The notes below the pieces were generated by a model that was not told the DNA's origin, did no database searches, and saw only the letters and a program-made list of their open reading frames with translations. From Haliclystus octoradiatus (taxonomy: Eukaryota; Cnidaria; Staurozoa; Stauromedusae; Haliclystidae): a DNA stretch of 64,000 nucleotides. The stretch's first letter is position 1; each line of letters begins with the position of its first letter. This document shows, piece by piece, positions 36,671 through 48,134 of this stretch. The stretch is taken from NCBI GenBank assembly GCA_916610825.1, contig OU744453.1, positions 16,309,807-16,373,806 of the forward strand. The letters run 5' to 3'. The position numbers were made by a program, and so were the translations under genes.

Positions 36671-37097
36671 TTCAAGTATCAAGTATCCCCTCTCTGTTAC
36701 GGATGAAAAGTGGGATATTAAGCGAGGTAGAAATATGAGAATAAGCATGGGAAATGGAATTAGAAAATGTGGGATATTAAGCAAGGTGGAACATTAAAAG
36801 AGGGGATATTAACCGAGATTCACTGTAGCTGTTTATGTGTCTTTAATAAACTATCTCCATCTATCCATCTATCTATCTATATCTAATCGTTATTGCCAAA
36901 GTTTAATGTATATGCCCTTCCTGTTTTCAGCTTATCTCACTATAATAATCGTCCTTTGAAAAACAGAATTTACCCAAATGGATGAACTGTAGAAGTTAGA
37001 ACTATAATTTTAGCAACATACTATAAACATACTTGCATTTATAGGTCTCTATACTGTTAGTATATATAGTAAATTATTATTCTTTTATTAAATATAG

Positions 37098-37265
37098 ACA
37101 ACCTGCAAATCAAATATCATCAGTGACTTTGGTGAAGGATAAAAAGTATTTTATACAAGTCAAACATCTTGGATTGAGTCTTCGTGATTATGCAAAAGTT
37201 GGATTTAAATGGCAGAGTTTCGATAACAATCCAGTGACTGACGATTATTTGTGTTATGATACAAT
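37098..37265 (+). CDS. PA14-gene exon, isolated (post-PA14 module)
   Basis: 168-nt exon with acceptor TTTATTAAATATAG and donor ACAAT|GTGAGT. It encodes the segment following the PA14 barrel in its relatives: PANQISSVTLVKDKKYFIQ, then KHLGLSLRDYAKVGF. Its entering phase (needs two bases) fits the PA14b exon type seen at 52924-53084 and 63667-63815. A near-identical inverted copy lies at 54699-54866, and a diverged one at 62629-62799. No PA14b exon is found upstream here, so this is probably a displaced exon or part of a gene broken by rearrangement. Confidence 0.65.
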
Positions 37266-37296
37266 GTGAGTATCTCATAGTTACTTCTTGTGTGAA

Positions 37297-37661
37297 GGGA
37301 GGATTAGCTCAGATGGCAGAGCAACCGAACTTCAGATCGGATCATATCTGATCGACCGTGGTTCAAATTCCCCTAAGGTCAACTTAGCCTTGACTTTATC
37401 TGAAACATCAAATGAGTGCCATCTGAGGATGGCGAATGGAATGTACCAGAGGGAATTGCATTGTGAGTAGCTGCTGAGCATTGTTGCGCATTGACAATCA
37501 AGACCTATCTGCCATGAAATCTGTTGAAATTGATCTGCAGAGTCGCGGCTAAGATCAACAAAGAGCGTTTAAAATCATTGCTCTCAGCGAAAATAGCCAT
37601 TCATCCAGAAACAGAGGAGTAGTACGGGTGCCTTCGGTAGGGCAACACCGTCTACATTACT
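37297..37661 (+). repeat. tRNA-derived SINE, family 1
   Basis: AGGATTAGCTCAGATGGCAG (A box), GTGGTTCAAATTCCCC (B box), and the same body as 12607-12970. It sits in the intron after the isolated PA14-gene exon; the inverted copy is at 54303-54667. Confidence 0.85.
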
Positions 37662-37911
37662 ATTTTTTATAGTACATCTGTTAGAACTTTCTAGCAATGG
37701 GTTAACCAAGTGGCTGCGGATGATCTGCGAAGATTGAAAATGATACTCCAACTTTATTGTAAATGATGACGTTTTCGAAGTCAATAGGGAGCTGAGATTT
37801 ACTACATGTATATCTTTCTCATTGCGTACCACTCTTGCGCATTGGGGGAAGCCCCTCTGCTCTGAAACCTGTACTGACGCCCTCATTTCAAAATTCTTTT
37901 TATCGTGAAAC

Positions 37912-38100
37912 ATGAACCACGGAGTTCATGTGTTGATTCAATATTTTTGGTTTGTTTTGGTTTTACTTTCGCTTTTTGAATATACCTACGTTGTTCCAAT
38001 TAAAGTTCTACATAAAGCCACACTGAGTCATCAAACTGTCAGAATTTTCCCTTTACCTGGAAAACAGAAACTGACTATTTATTTTATTGAATATAATTAA
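37912..38100 (+). CDS. Unrecognised 62-codon frame with signal-anchor-like start
   Basis: The frame opens with ATG and a hydrophobic stretch (FWFVLVLLSLFEYTYV), continues KVLHKATLSHQTVRIFPL and ends IYFIEYN-stop. The inverted duplicate at 53863-54051 (minus strand) keeps the frame with few changes, but the duplication is recent, so this is weak support. No splice signals or relatives are recognised. It may be a chance frame. Confidence 0.2.
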   Translation: MNHGVHVLIQYFWFVLVLLSLFEYTYVVPIKVLHKATLSHQTVRIFPLPGKQKLTIYFIEYN

Positions 38101-38654
38101 ATGACTTGTTTTGACACGGCATGTTTAATATCGGCAGCTTCACTGAGAAACAGATAAACCGAAAATAAGTAAAAAAAACCTCTGCTATACCCTGCTTTAA
38201 ATTTCAGCGATTCTGACGATACTACTTACAAAATATTTGGTTGAGAAATGGTTTCTGAAATTTATATGTTATGTTAATATAAGCGATGTGATGCGATGCG
38301 ATTCATGGAATATGAACATATTCCTTAGACATGCCTGCTACACAAATGAAAATCCTTTTGAATAAAAGTATTTTCTTCAATTAAAATTATTTGTGAGTCA
38401 TATTTTAGATACCTTGATTCAAGCACTCCATCATTTAAGTATAGTCTAAAATGATAACAAAATCTACGACACCGCGGGCCATTGGCGTTTGCTAAACCAT
38501 CGTTCGATTTTAACGTCAATTCAATAGATATAGATGGATTTGGGAACAGATTAGATTTCCCTTTTGACTGTTAAAATACGCTATCCACCGTTGATGAAAT
38601 CACGCTTAAATGAGGTCATCGTCAATGAATTAAGTCTAGAACGTTTGAATTCAA

Positions 38655-39321
38655 ATCGGGGGGGGGGGGTAACTCCAGCTCTTTAGGGGTGGGGAGGTGC
38701 CACTTTGGAAAAAGGTGAAGTACCCAAAAGTTACAAAAGTTCTTTTGATGCTACCCAAAATGTTTTAGCAGGTTGATTGATTTTAAGTAAATATACAAAA
38801 ATGATGCAAAATTTTTCAAAAATTCTTGGAAAAGTCAAAAATAGGATACCCAAAAGCTCCAAAATTGGAAATCTCATACCCAAAAAGTTTTTTCTCAGTT
38901 GGAATATGGAACCCAAAAAAGTGTCACGTCCCTGTATGGCCCTCATAGTGGAGTTACCCCCCCCCCCCGGATTCAAATCCAAATTTTACTAGAGTTGAAA
39001 TGAGTCATTTAGTAGACAGAATAGAATAGGAAAAAACTATGGTGATAATTATATATCAAATTTTCACAAACCTTCTTTCATGACATAGCAGTACTTATAT
39101 AAATAGAACTAGCTAGAAGTAGAATGATTATTGAGCCTTGATTGAGTTGGAGGCTTTAAGATTTTGATGCATGAAGTAGTTTCTATATCGATGCTGTTGC
39201 ATCATCATCATCATCATCATCATCATCATTTATTCAGAACCTTTAAGTTATACAAACTTTTTTTCAAAGGACTGCAGGTTTTTACATTGTAAATTTATTT
39301 TCTTATAATTTTAGATGGCCC
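38655..39321 (-). repeat. Right arm of the 660-bp inverted repeat pair
   Basis: Reverse complement of 35800-36460 with only scattered differences, including the trinucleotide run at 39190-39228 and the MITE at 38658-38970. Confidence 0.85.
38658..38970. repeat. MITE, GGGGGTAACTCC family, copy 3 (full)
   Basis: GGGGGGTAACTCCAGCTCTT start and a GGAGTTACCCCCCCCCCCGG end; collinear inverse of the copy at 36153. Confidence 0.8.
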
Positions 39322-39429
39322 ATTTTGATTGGTTATATCATTTTCCTCACACGTGAAGAAACATGATACAAGCAATATGATTGGTTATATCGTTTTCTTC
39401 ACGTGTGGGAAACTGATATGTATTACTGA

Positions 39430-41047
39430 TTACAGTCGCATTATCATAAACCATGGTTTGACGCTGAATGTAAATCTCACAAGCATTACGTATTATCCTT
39501 ATTCAACAAAATAATGCGTGATTCAAATGACATCAATTTACGTGACCATTATTCAGAGGAGAAAAAACAGTACCATAAGTTATTACATTATAAGAAATAT
39601 GGAAAACTCAATACGAAGAAAAATTATTAATCAAAACAATTGAAATATCTCAGAAAAAGCCATGGTTACTATTCAAGAAATCTAAAATAAGGCAACCGCT
39701 ATCTATCCCACTGGATATCTTAATTAATTAAACCATTTCCAAAAGCTACTTAATCCATCAGGTAAAACGACTCTTCTTGATCATATATCTCTTGACTTCT
39801 CCTCTGATAATTGGTACAATTCATTATTTGAGGAGGAAGAAGTTCTTGATGCGATTTTGTCAACTTCAGATCATAAAGCTACTGGATTAGATAACATTAC
39901 AAATGAACATTTGAAGTTTTCAATTGAACAACAACTTCCATTGTGGACCATGTTTTTTAATTTATGTCTGAATCTTGGTAAGATCCCACAGCTCTGGTGT
40001 TGCAGCATAGTTAAGCTTCTGTATAAAGGTAAAGGTCTAAAAATAGATCCAAATAATTATCGTGGTATATCTCTTTTATGCTGTCCTCTCAAAGTACTTA
40101 CTACACTTCTCAATCGTCGTTTTAAAGACAATATATTTCACTTGGTTCCACCTGAACAATTTGGCTTTCAAGAGAACAAAGGTACTATACAACCTTTAAA
40201 TATTTTAATAAATGATATTTTTAACCAATTTTCTCAATGTACTCTTGCTTTATAGACTTTACGAAAGCTTTTGACAATGTCAACCGTTTTAAGTTGATCA
40301 CAAAATTGAAACAAGATTTTGGTGTGAATGGTTTGATTTTACGTTTAATTTCTGCATTATTACAAGATAATCATATTTCTATTGACGATGGTCTCAATTA
40401 TTCAAAATCAATTGAGCAAAATCATGGAGTTGTCCAAGGAGATTGCCTTTCTCCAACATTGTTTATTTTATTTATTGCTGATCTTGCTACGCAGTTGAGA
40501 ACCTCTTGTACAGATCTCAAATTTTTATTTTATGCTGATGATTTAGTTTTGTATTCCTCTAGTAAAGACGCCTTACAGAGCGGACTCAATGTTTTAATTA
40601 ATTGGTGTAATGAAAACCAGCTGTTTGTAAACCTCAAGAAAAGCAAAATAGTTAAGTTTAGAAAAGGAGGTGCACTCAAGAAAACAGATATCCTTATTTA
40701 TGGAAATGAAATCGTGGAATTTGTTAAGTCATATGACTACCTTGGTGTATGCTTACAACAAACATTGACCTTTACACAACATATATCAAATAAATTTAAC
40801 AAATCTATGGTAACTATTGGTGCCTTGCAAAACCTCCCAAGAGTGTCATTGACAAACAGCTTCAATGGTTTTCTATATGAAAGCTTCTCCTGTTATTACT
40901 TACGCCTTCGAAGTCATAGCTCCATTTTTAAAATTAAATCAGCTCGTCTATCTTGATAGAATAAAAGCAGCATATTTGAAACGTACTCTTGGTGTCCACT
41001 CTGAAAAAGTCCCCAACAGTCACAACTCGGGGCTGGCTATGTTCTAA
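39430..41047 (+). pseudogene. LINE ORF2 fragment (linker and reverse transcriptase)
   Basis: Begins with the linker typical between endonuclease and RT (KPWFDAECKSHKHYVLSLF). RT motifs follow: ATGLDNITNEHLK, YKGKG..DPNNYRGISLL, FIDFTKAFDNVNR, GVVQGDCLSPTLFILFI, the YADDLVLY catalytic box and ENQLFVNLKKSKI. The frame is broken by stops between 39630 and 39780 and by frameshifts near 40245 and 40870. It is truncated at both ends and a different family from the LINE at 3251. Inserted just right of the inverted repeat arm ending at 39321. Confidence 0.88.
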
Positions 41048-41244
41048 ACCAAATAGTTCATACTTATGCCTTCTCGTTTTCTCCTTACGTGCCTCTCGTG
41101 GTGCTATCAGAGCATAGTTCACGGAAAGTATGAACTATTTGTTTAATAACTCTCATTTCATGCATTTTTACATCGGAATCGCATGGTGTATTTATATGTA
41201 AATCTACAATATTGTGCTTTAATTTGAACATTAAGACTAGATCA

Positions 41245-41525
41245 TGCCCGGGAGGAATTCCATAAACCGGCTGTAAGGGGACGTGCCATTTTCAAGCTGT
41301 GCCCCCTTTTCCATATTCTTTTGAAATTTTTAAAGAGTAAATTTAGAGATTTTCGACTATATTATAACTTTTTCCTTGTTTTGCTCGTAAAAACTTTTGT
41401 TTTTAAAATTTTGTTGTGAAAGTTTATAGTTTTCTTCAATTTCTTAAAATGGCACACACCTATCAAAGAAATATCAAAGTACCCCCTCTCCTTTCGGGGA
41501 TCTTGCATTATGCGTAACTCCAATG
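41245..41525. repeat. MITE, GGGGGTAACTCC family, diverged copy
   Basis: CCCGGGAGGAATTCCATAAA start, GGGGACGTGCCATTTTCAAG near the left end, and GCGTAACTCC at the right end. Same layout as the family but heavily diverged. Confidence 0.45.
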
Positions 41526-41724
41526 ATTTAAGATTAAATAGCTCTAATCTTTCTTGTAGAACTTATCCGTCGTTGAAATCAAAAGTTTATAAATTCAGAA
41601 GTAAACTAAACTAGTTGGCTGTAATTATTAAATTGAGGAAATATATAATGTAGAAGAATAATCAACATCTTATCATTATAATGTTTGCCTATACTTTTTT
41701 TGAGTATGACTTCATTTGTTTTAG

Positions 41725-41948
41725 TTGTTCCTGGAGTCAGATTTGAAAAATGGAACATCGGCCTTTTCACCGATATTGATTGGAATAAAAATATTCATGC
41801 ATATGACTATTTAATAATGCCAGCTGCTACTGCCATATTAACAGAATTTGATTCAATAAGTCAAGACCAAGGGACTGATGTTTTGGGTCAAGCTATATTT
41901 GGTGAAAATGCATTACCTTTCTATGCACGGTTATCCGCATATTTCAAG
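41725..41948 (+). CDS. PA14 domain exon, N-terminal half (PA14a)
   Basis: 224-nt exon with acceptor TTTGTTTTAG and donor TTCAAG|GTGAGA. It encodes PGVRFEKWNIG.. to LPFYARLSAYFK, the first half of a PA14-like beta-barrel, a carbohydrate- or ligand-binding fold in secreted proteins. It aligns with the exon at 51571-51761 (PGVWFEKW..FYSRMSTFFK). Phase 1 in and phase 0 out fit the PA14b exon type, but no PA14b exon follows on this strand before 52924. The expected partner exons (as at 63815-62629) fall in the stretch missing from the left arm of the large inverted repeat. It is thus the stranded exon of a broken or rearranged gene. Confidence 0.7.
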
Positions 41949-43237
41949 GTGAGAATGTTCAGTTTATTTTTAGTAATTGACAGTTTTGATATATTTTATA
42001 GTACCAATTTATTTATTTATGCGATATGGAATATTTAAGAAACTCATTATAGCGTTCTATTAATTAGCACGAGCCAGGAGTTGCGTAGTTAGACACTAGA
42101 AGCGCTATAAATTTCCGAGCCACCATGGATGAAGAATTTTCCCATTATCTCACAATACTTAAAACTTAATAATATAGCTGCTATGTGATCAAACTATAAT
42201 ATTACTTTACTAGATAGCTTGTAATATTGATTGATCTTGCTTGTATTACAATGTTTATTTTGATTAGACCCAAAAATCGAATCCTATAGTGGCCTATTGA
42301 CCGTGATTGATTGAGAACGAATTTTTCAAGCATATATAGCAACATGATGGCAGCACGTTCCCCCAATTTAGTAAGCTAAGCGAAATTGTTATTCAAGTAC
42401 CTCAACTTCTTAGGAAAATAAACAAAACTAGTACATAGCATCAATCGGTATCAATAACATGGATAAAAAGGAGCTCAAGAGCAATGTACTCTCCAAGAAG
42501 CACACAAGTGACAAGTAGTTTTATGTGTGCAATTGCATGAATAATACTTCATTTATGTAGTCAGGTCTTGAAAACTGCCATAATGTCTCAAAACTGCATC
42601 GACTTTTTGACTATTGTTATAACAAAGATAATGAAAGCTCTATATTATTGAGAGCCAGTCACATGATAACATCCACATTTTAAAACCATTTCAATAGTTT
42701 TTCATACAATACAAATATACTCATTAATTAGTGAAAAGCATGTTTCCATCACTACAATGTTCAGTCGACAAAAACCATCAATGATATTTTAATGCTGCTC
42801 ATGTGTTTTCACATCTTTCAATGCTTTTTCAGAATTTGAAATTAATTCAAAACGATCAAAAACACTCTCATTTTTTATAAAATTTAATAAATTTCAAAAT
42901 CAAACTCCTGTAGGAAAAATCAAGGGACGTCATAAGAATAGGAGAATTTTAATATTGATCAGGATCTGATCAGAATATGTTTAATGTTGAAAGGTTCAGA
43001 ATTTCTTCAACTTCAACAATGTCTTTTAATCAAGTCTCATGAAGCAATTATCAAACATTATCCTAGTGACTGCAGCTCAAGCATTTCGAAATGCTTGAGA
43101 TACTCGAAAGGCTGCAATCATTCGCCGTTGTGGCTTTTGACTTACGCAGACAATAATAATAATAACAATAGTAAAATCTATGTTTATCTAATAGCAGATA
43201 ATATAAATAAGGTTCTATGTCTTCATTTGACAGAGCG

Positions 43238-43452
43238 GTAAATAATAATAATATATGGTGAAATAGTCAAAGAATACACAATATTTACTGTTACTCAAGT
43301 TTCACGCATTTCACTGCGTTCTTCAGACAGATTTTTTACTTTTTATTTATTGATTAAAAAATCTGTGTGAAGATCGCAGTGAAATGCGTGAAACTTGAAT
43401 AACAGTAAAGAATGTGTATTCTTTGACTCTTTCACCATATATTATTATATTG
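43238..43452. repeat. Small foldback MITE carrying hammerhead-like arms
   Basis: AATATATGGTGAAATAGTCA on the left pairs with the complement of TGACTCTTTCACCATATATT on the right. The arms are about 95 bp and contain the CACGCATTTCACTGCG phrase. A partial relative may occur near 13060-13130 (GTAGTCTTTGACTC). Confidence 0.75.
43288..43330 (-). ncRNA. Candidate minimal type I hammerhead ribozyme
   Basis: Read on the minus strand: CTGT, CTGAAGA, ACGCA, GTGAAA, TGCGT, GAA, ACTTGAGT, A, ACAG. The core CUGANGA and GAA are intact. Stem II is five perfect pairs with a six-base loop, stem III is AC/GT with a TTGA loop, the cleavage triplet is GTA, and stem I is CTGT/ACAG. The opposite arm on the plus strand (43372 on) has GTGAAGA in place of CTGAAGA and is probably inactive. 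Short stem III forms are usually active as dimers. Confidence 0.4.
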
Positions 43453-45189
43453 ATAATAACAATAATTATGTTCGTATCGCTTCACAATTTGTAACAATAA
43501 ACTAAAAATAGCTAAGAAGCTATATTATTTTAACTTGTCTTTCACTTGTCTCATTACGCATCCCTTATTCCGCAATGCGCATTACTCATCGTCTCCTTTT
43601 CCTGAATTTGTTTCTTGGCCACATTTCATAAGGTTGACTGTGGACATGGCTGAAGATTGAAATAGGCATGCTTCTTGCACGCAAACATAATATGCTGTGT
43701 TCTTAATATAGTATATGTTTTTTCGAATGAGGACTGTATTGTATATATACGCTATATGAGTGTATTTAAACTTAAAAGATCAAGCATAATATTTCTTATT
43801 TTTCTTTCTTTCTATTGAGGAGTTAGCTCAACACTCAAACATAACTAACGCATAACTTGGCGTAACTTGGCATAACTGACTAACTAACACAAAATCAAAC
43901 GATTTATACTACATTATTACGTCATTATTAAAAGGTTAATTATTACAATACTACGTGTGATTTCATAAAAATAGGTTTACTTCTTACTAAACGAGACTGG
44001 CTGAAATATTCTGAATAAGTGCTTTATAAGTGCGGTTTTCGCCCGAACAGTATACGTTTGTGCTTTCTAATGAGGTTATGAATAAGATATATCCACAGCG
44101 ATAATGCAATTTTTTTTTTCATTTGTTTTGGCTGAATCTGCCACTTATAAAAATATATTTGGGGTATCTTTTTTATCATGGGATTTTTTGATGGTCATTC
44201 TGCCAAAGCTCCATTTGAACGACCCCGCCGAAGCGCAATGGAAGTTCCCCCCGGAATGAAATCCGATGAAAAGACATGACTCCGAAAATCGGACAAAACT
44301 GCTACATTTCAAAACTCTGATGTGTGAAAAAATAATAGTAGTATAACTTGCCTACGTCTGATCCAATAAAGATTTCAATTATATCCACCATTTATACAAT
44401 AGGCCTAGGTTATACGCCACACTTTCCATGAGCCGTGCAAAAAAAATTTGTCACGCCTCTGGGCCATGTCCATCGCAAATGTTGGGATATACGCCGAACA
44501 TTTGAAGTCTTGCTTGATCATTCTCATAGATAGATATAGATAGACAGTTAGTTTTTTTCTTTAGTTGTAATTCACTTTCAAGCATTGTCATTTTTAAATA
44601 TGTAATAAAATATCAATGTAATTATAATTTTACTACCTTTCACGTTTATTGATTAATTTTGTATAATAAAAATGGATCTATTAAATAAAATCATTCTCAT
44701 GTATATATACGTACATCAGGGTCAAACTGATCATCAATTTTGGAAACATGGCAGACAATTGAAAGAGCTTCGCTCTAATAAAACTATGCATTGCTACTGA
44801 TTGACTACTTAATCGTCATGTATATTACTTTTAGGAAACATACTTGTTGAAATTTGAAGAAATGAGTAAAATATGTATAGAATTTAGTTAGCAAAAATAT
44901 CTTAAACAATGTTAAGGTCTTAACAATATAACACAATAAAATTTTACACGTTAACTCGAAAATAAGAGTTTACTTTATATACCAAAATTAGTTTCAAATG
45001 AGGGAGCCTCAGGCTGGTGTTAAACATTCCAGAATCTTAATCTCGATGTTCTTACAAAGTGTGTTCTTGTTTTACATAAAGAGTGTATGCAAAGCACATT
45101 AGTAATATCATGTTGTTTTTATTTGTTATTCAGATGGGAAAGTGGCACTAACTATCCTACAGGAATCTAATATACCATTTTCTACCATG

Positions 45190-46515
45190 GCCCACGACTT
45201 TCACGTGGTAAACTCAATTAACAATACAACACTGATCATTGAAAAGTAACGCTGCAATAACTTTACAACTACGTCGCAACTAGAAAAGTCCCGCAATACC
45301 TTTTTTCACGTCGCAATTAAACAATTTTCTGTCAATCGCTTCTCAGGGCACTGTTCCAAATTAGACTTGGACTAGAATGGTGAGGCACGTGATGGAAATG
45401 ATGGTATGCGTTCCTTTCAAAGCGTGGCAATGTGGAATAAGGCATGATGATGAGTATGAGTCATTTCACATCATTGGAAATAACATGACGGAGTTTAGAA
45501 ACAGTAGAAAGCTAAATCTATGTCAATAATTATGGAATTATCCATCACCCTCTAGGTAACTTCCTCTAGATCATCCAACAAGAATATACAACTACATGGC
45601 TCATGATCAATCATTAATTATTGGCACAAAAGACTGGTGAAGGTACTGAAAATTTCATATAAAGTTAACATGTAAACATGATGTGTAAAACTAACTAGAG
45701 GCTTGACGTTTTGAGGACACCAATAATCCTTTACTGTTAAACTGTAGTAATAGACGCTGAACTCAGTTGTAAATTGAAAAACATTTAGAGCTGGTGAATT
45801 GCAATCTAATGGTATTGCTGTAAAAAATATAATTGAAAAGGTCAAACAATGAGTTGTGAAATTCAACAAATTTCAATTGCTAGCCCTAAAGTTCTTCAGC
45901 TTACAAAGGTGTTCGGCGTCTAGGCTCTACGTTAGCCCCACAGTAAAGGCTACCTCTGTTAATTAATTTAGCTCCAGCACACATGTGACCTCAAACGGTC
46001 TAATCTCAAGTTAATTTTATACATGTTTACATGTTAGTTTTATATGCAATTTACAGTATCTTCACCAGCCGTTTTGCACGATTATTAATGATTGATGGTA
46101 CACGCCTTTGTGTATATAATGGAATATTCTTGTTGACTCATAGCGGAGGTTACCTAAAGAGTGATTGGTAATCCCATAGCGTCTGATATCGATTTAGCTT
46201 TCTATAATCCGTTTATATATTGTTGTTTCCTATGTTGTAAATTGGCTCATAATAAGCACGATTATCATCGTACCTTATTTCAAACCGGGATTTCAAACAG
46301 TTTCATTTTGAAAGGAACGCATATCATCATCTCCGTCATACGCCTTGACAGTTCTAGTACGGGTCTAATTTGCGACAGTGCTTCGAAAAACATTCGAAAA
46401 TGTGTTTTAATTGCGGCGTGAAAAAAGTTATTGTGGCGGGACTTTTTGATTTGCAGCGAAGGTGTAAAGTTATTGCGGGGTTCGTTTTTTCACTGTGGGT
46501 ATTTTATTGTCAAGT
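45190..46515. repeat. 1.3-kb foldback element inside the left arm
   Basis: 45190-45830 and 45900-46515 are imperfect inverted copies. TTACATGTTAGTTTTATATG near 46028 is the counterpart of the complement of CATATAAAGTTAACATGTAA near 45656. CGCAATAACTTTACAACTACG on the left matches TGTAAAGTTATTGCG on the right. The mirrored copy is 59935-61262. No coding capacity was recognised. Confidence 0.75.
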
Positions 46516-48134
46516 TGACGAGGTGACAGCTGTCATGAATACCAGGATGCAAGTTTCAAAATTTACTCATTTGCAGGAATGCAAAAAGAATTGAATTCAA
46601 ATATTAGATTACTGTGCTGATAGATATGATATAATTTTATATAATTGATGTAGTTTTGACATTCACTAGAGGCAAAACCTAGTTTCCTCTTATATCACTG
46701 CAGCATTGTATTAATTTTGAAAATTTCGTAGCATCTTTTAGACCTTTTATATATATATATACGATATTTTATGTATTATCAACATTGAAATATAATGACT
46801 TGATGTAGTAGAAAGTCCACGCTGCCAAAGCACGATAAATGAAAGAAAAATTTGTAAAATTCGTAACATAAACTTTAATGGAGTTCATATTTTTAGAACA
46901 TTCCATATTGTGTGTGTTACTATCAAAGCAACATTGTTTTGTAATAGGAAGATCTACATTGTTGCGAAGCTTGGTCACGGCCGTATAAATGCATTACTTG
47001 GTTAATCATTTCGGCTTTATACTTGAAATCTGAGGGTCTAGAATTCCTGTTTTCAGCATCAGTTTTTGAAAGTTCTGATTTCCAGCTGTATATCCAATAT
47101 ATTTCCCGCTCTGAGAAGCCTAGACAACTGTGTTAGATGCCCAATTTTTACTGCAAATCCTCAGCAGATATATCTACATCAATTAAACAACTTTGGGGGT
47201 ATTCTTTTCAGTAGCAAAACCTGCAGTTTTAGAAAGACTATCAGGGGTACACAACGACAATGTTATTAATAATTATATAACTCAAATGTTAAATATTTGC
47301 AACCCAACGCTGATTTTCCAAAGTTTGCTTTTGCTGACCATTATTTATACATGATTACTTGTTGATCACATGATATACACAAGAGATCTATACATTACAT
47401 CTTGTCTGCACTTTCTCAAGGAAAACAATATATCTCAGTAGATCATGGATTCCATATACTGGAGAATTAGATACAAGTAGATCGTTTGAAACTTCACTTC
47501 TTTACGACAAAGACAAAGAATAGAATTGACATTTTGATAATGTTTGAAATGGGTACCCATAAATATTCAAGTAAAACTGAAAACATCCACAAAAATAGTA
47601 CGTCCCCTATAGTTAATGTATAGAAGCCCCCCACCCCACGTATGCCACCTGGAGTAGATGGTCCCATGTGATAAGATTTAATCTATGATCATGAACATGA
47701 TTGCCATTGTGTGTATACGCAGCTTGACACTATTGTACGATTGAATAACATTAGCTATATTGTCTCAAATATTTCAAAATCGCATTTTATACACAATGAA
47801 AGCTTCGTTCTTGCATAACTATTAACTTGTTTCAAGCTATATTCGAATCATGCAAGCAAAAATCGCTCCAAAATTGGACACCAAAACTAAATGTTGCTTA
47901 AACGAAGAATTTGTTTGGCGCGAAACAATAAAAATTGACCTGAAACAATAAAAGAATGAGATTTTTCCTGTGTAGACCCATGAAAGATTGTTTTTCTGTT
48001 ATGATATGATTCCCGCATATCACGCATGAATATGTAATAACAATATATATTATATTATATCTGTCTAGCTTGTATGTTCTCAAGCTATAGATATATTTCG
48101 CTCATCAAAACTGAACCCAGGCGTGAATGTCAAA
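46516..48134. other. Left-arm non-coding stretch
   Basis: Upstream region of the TSP1-PA14 gene, with a short (TA)n near 46750 and a possible relic of the GGGGGTAACTCC family near 47600-47660. Short frames here are mirrored in the right arm only because of the duplication. The promoter of the gene is expected here but no clear core element was identified. Confidence 0.4.

Larger units (their letters stand above)
41949..44036. other. Non-coding stretch before the large inverted repeat
   Basis: AT-rich, with no coding frame recognised. Contains the small foldback at 43238-43452. 42490-42520 shares GTGACAAGTAGTTTTATG with the foldback at 205-662. Confidence 0.5.

Noticed and set aside
37584..37913. 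109-codon minus-strand frame, mirrored at 54050-54380
   Set aside because: Overlaps the end of the SINE and is broken in the mirrored copy; no gene-like signals.
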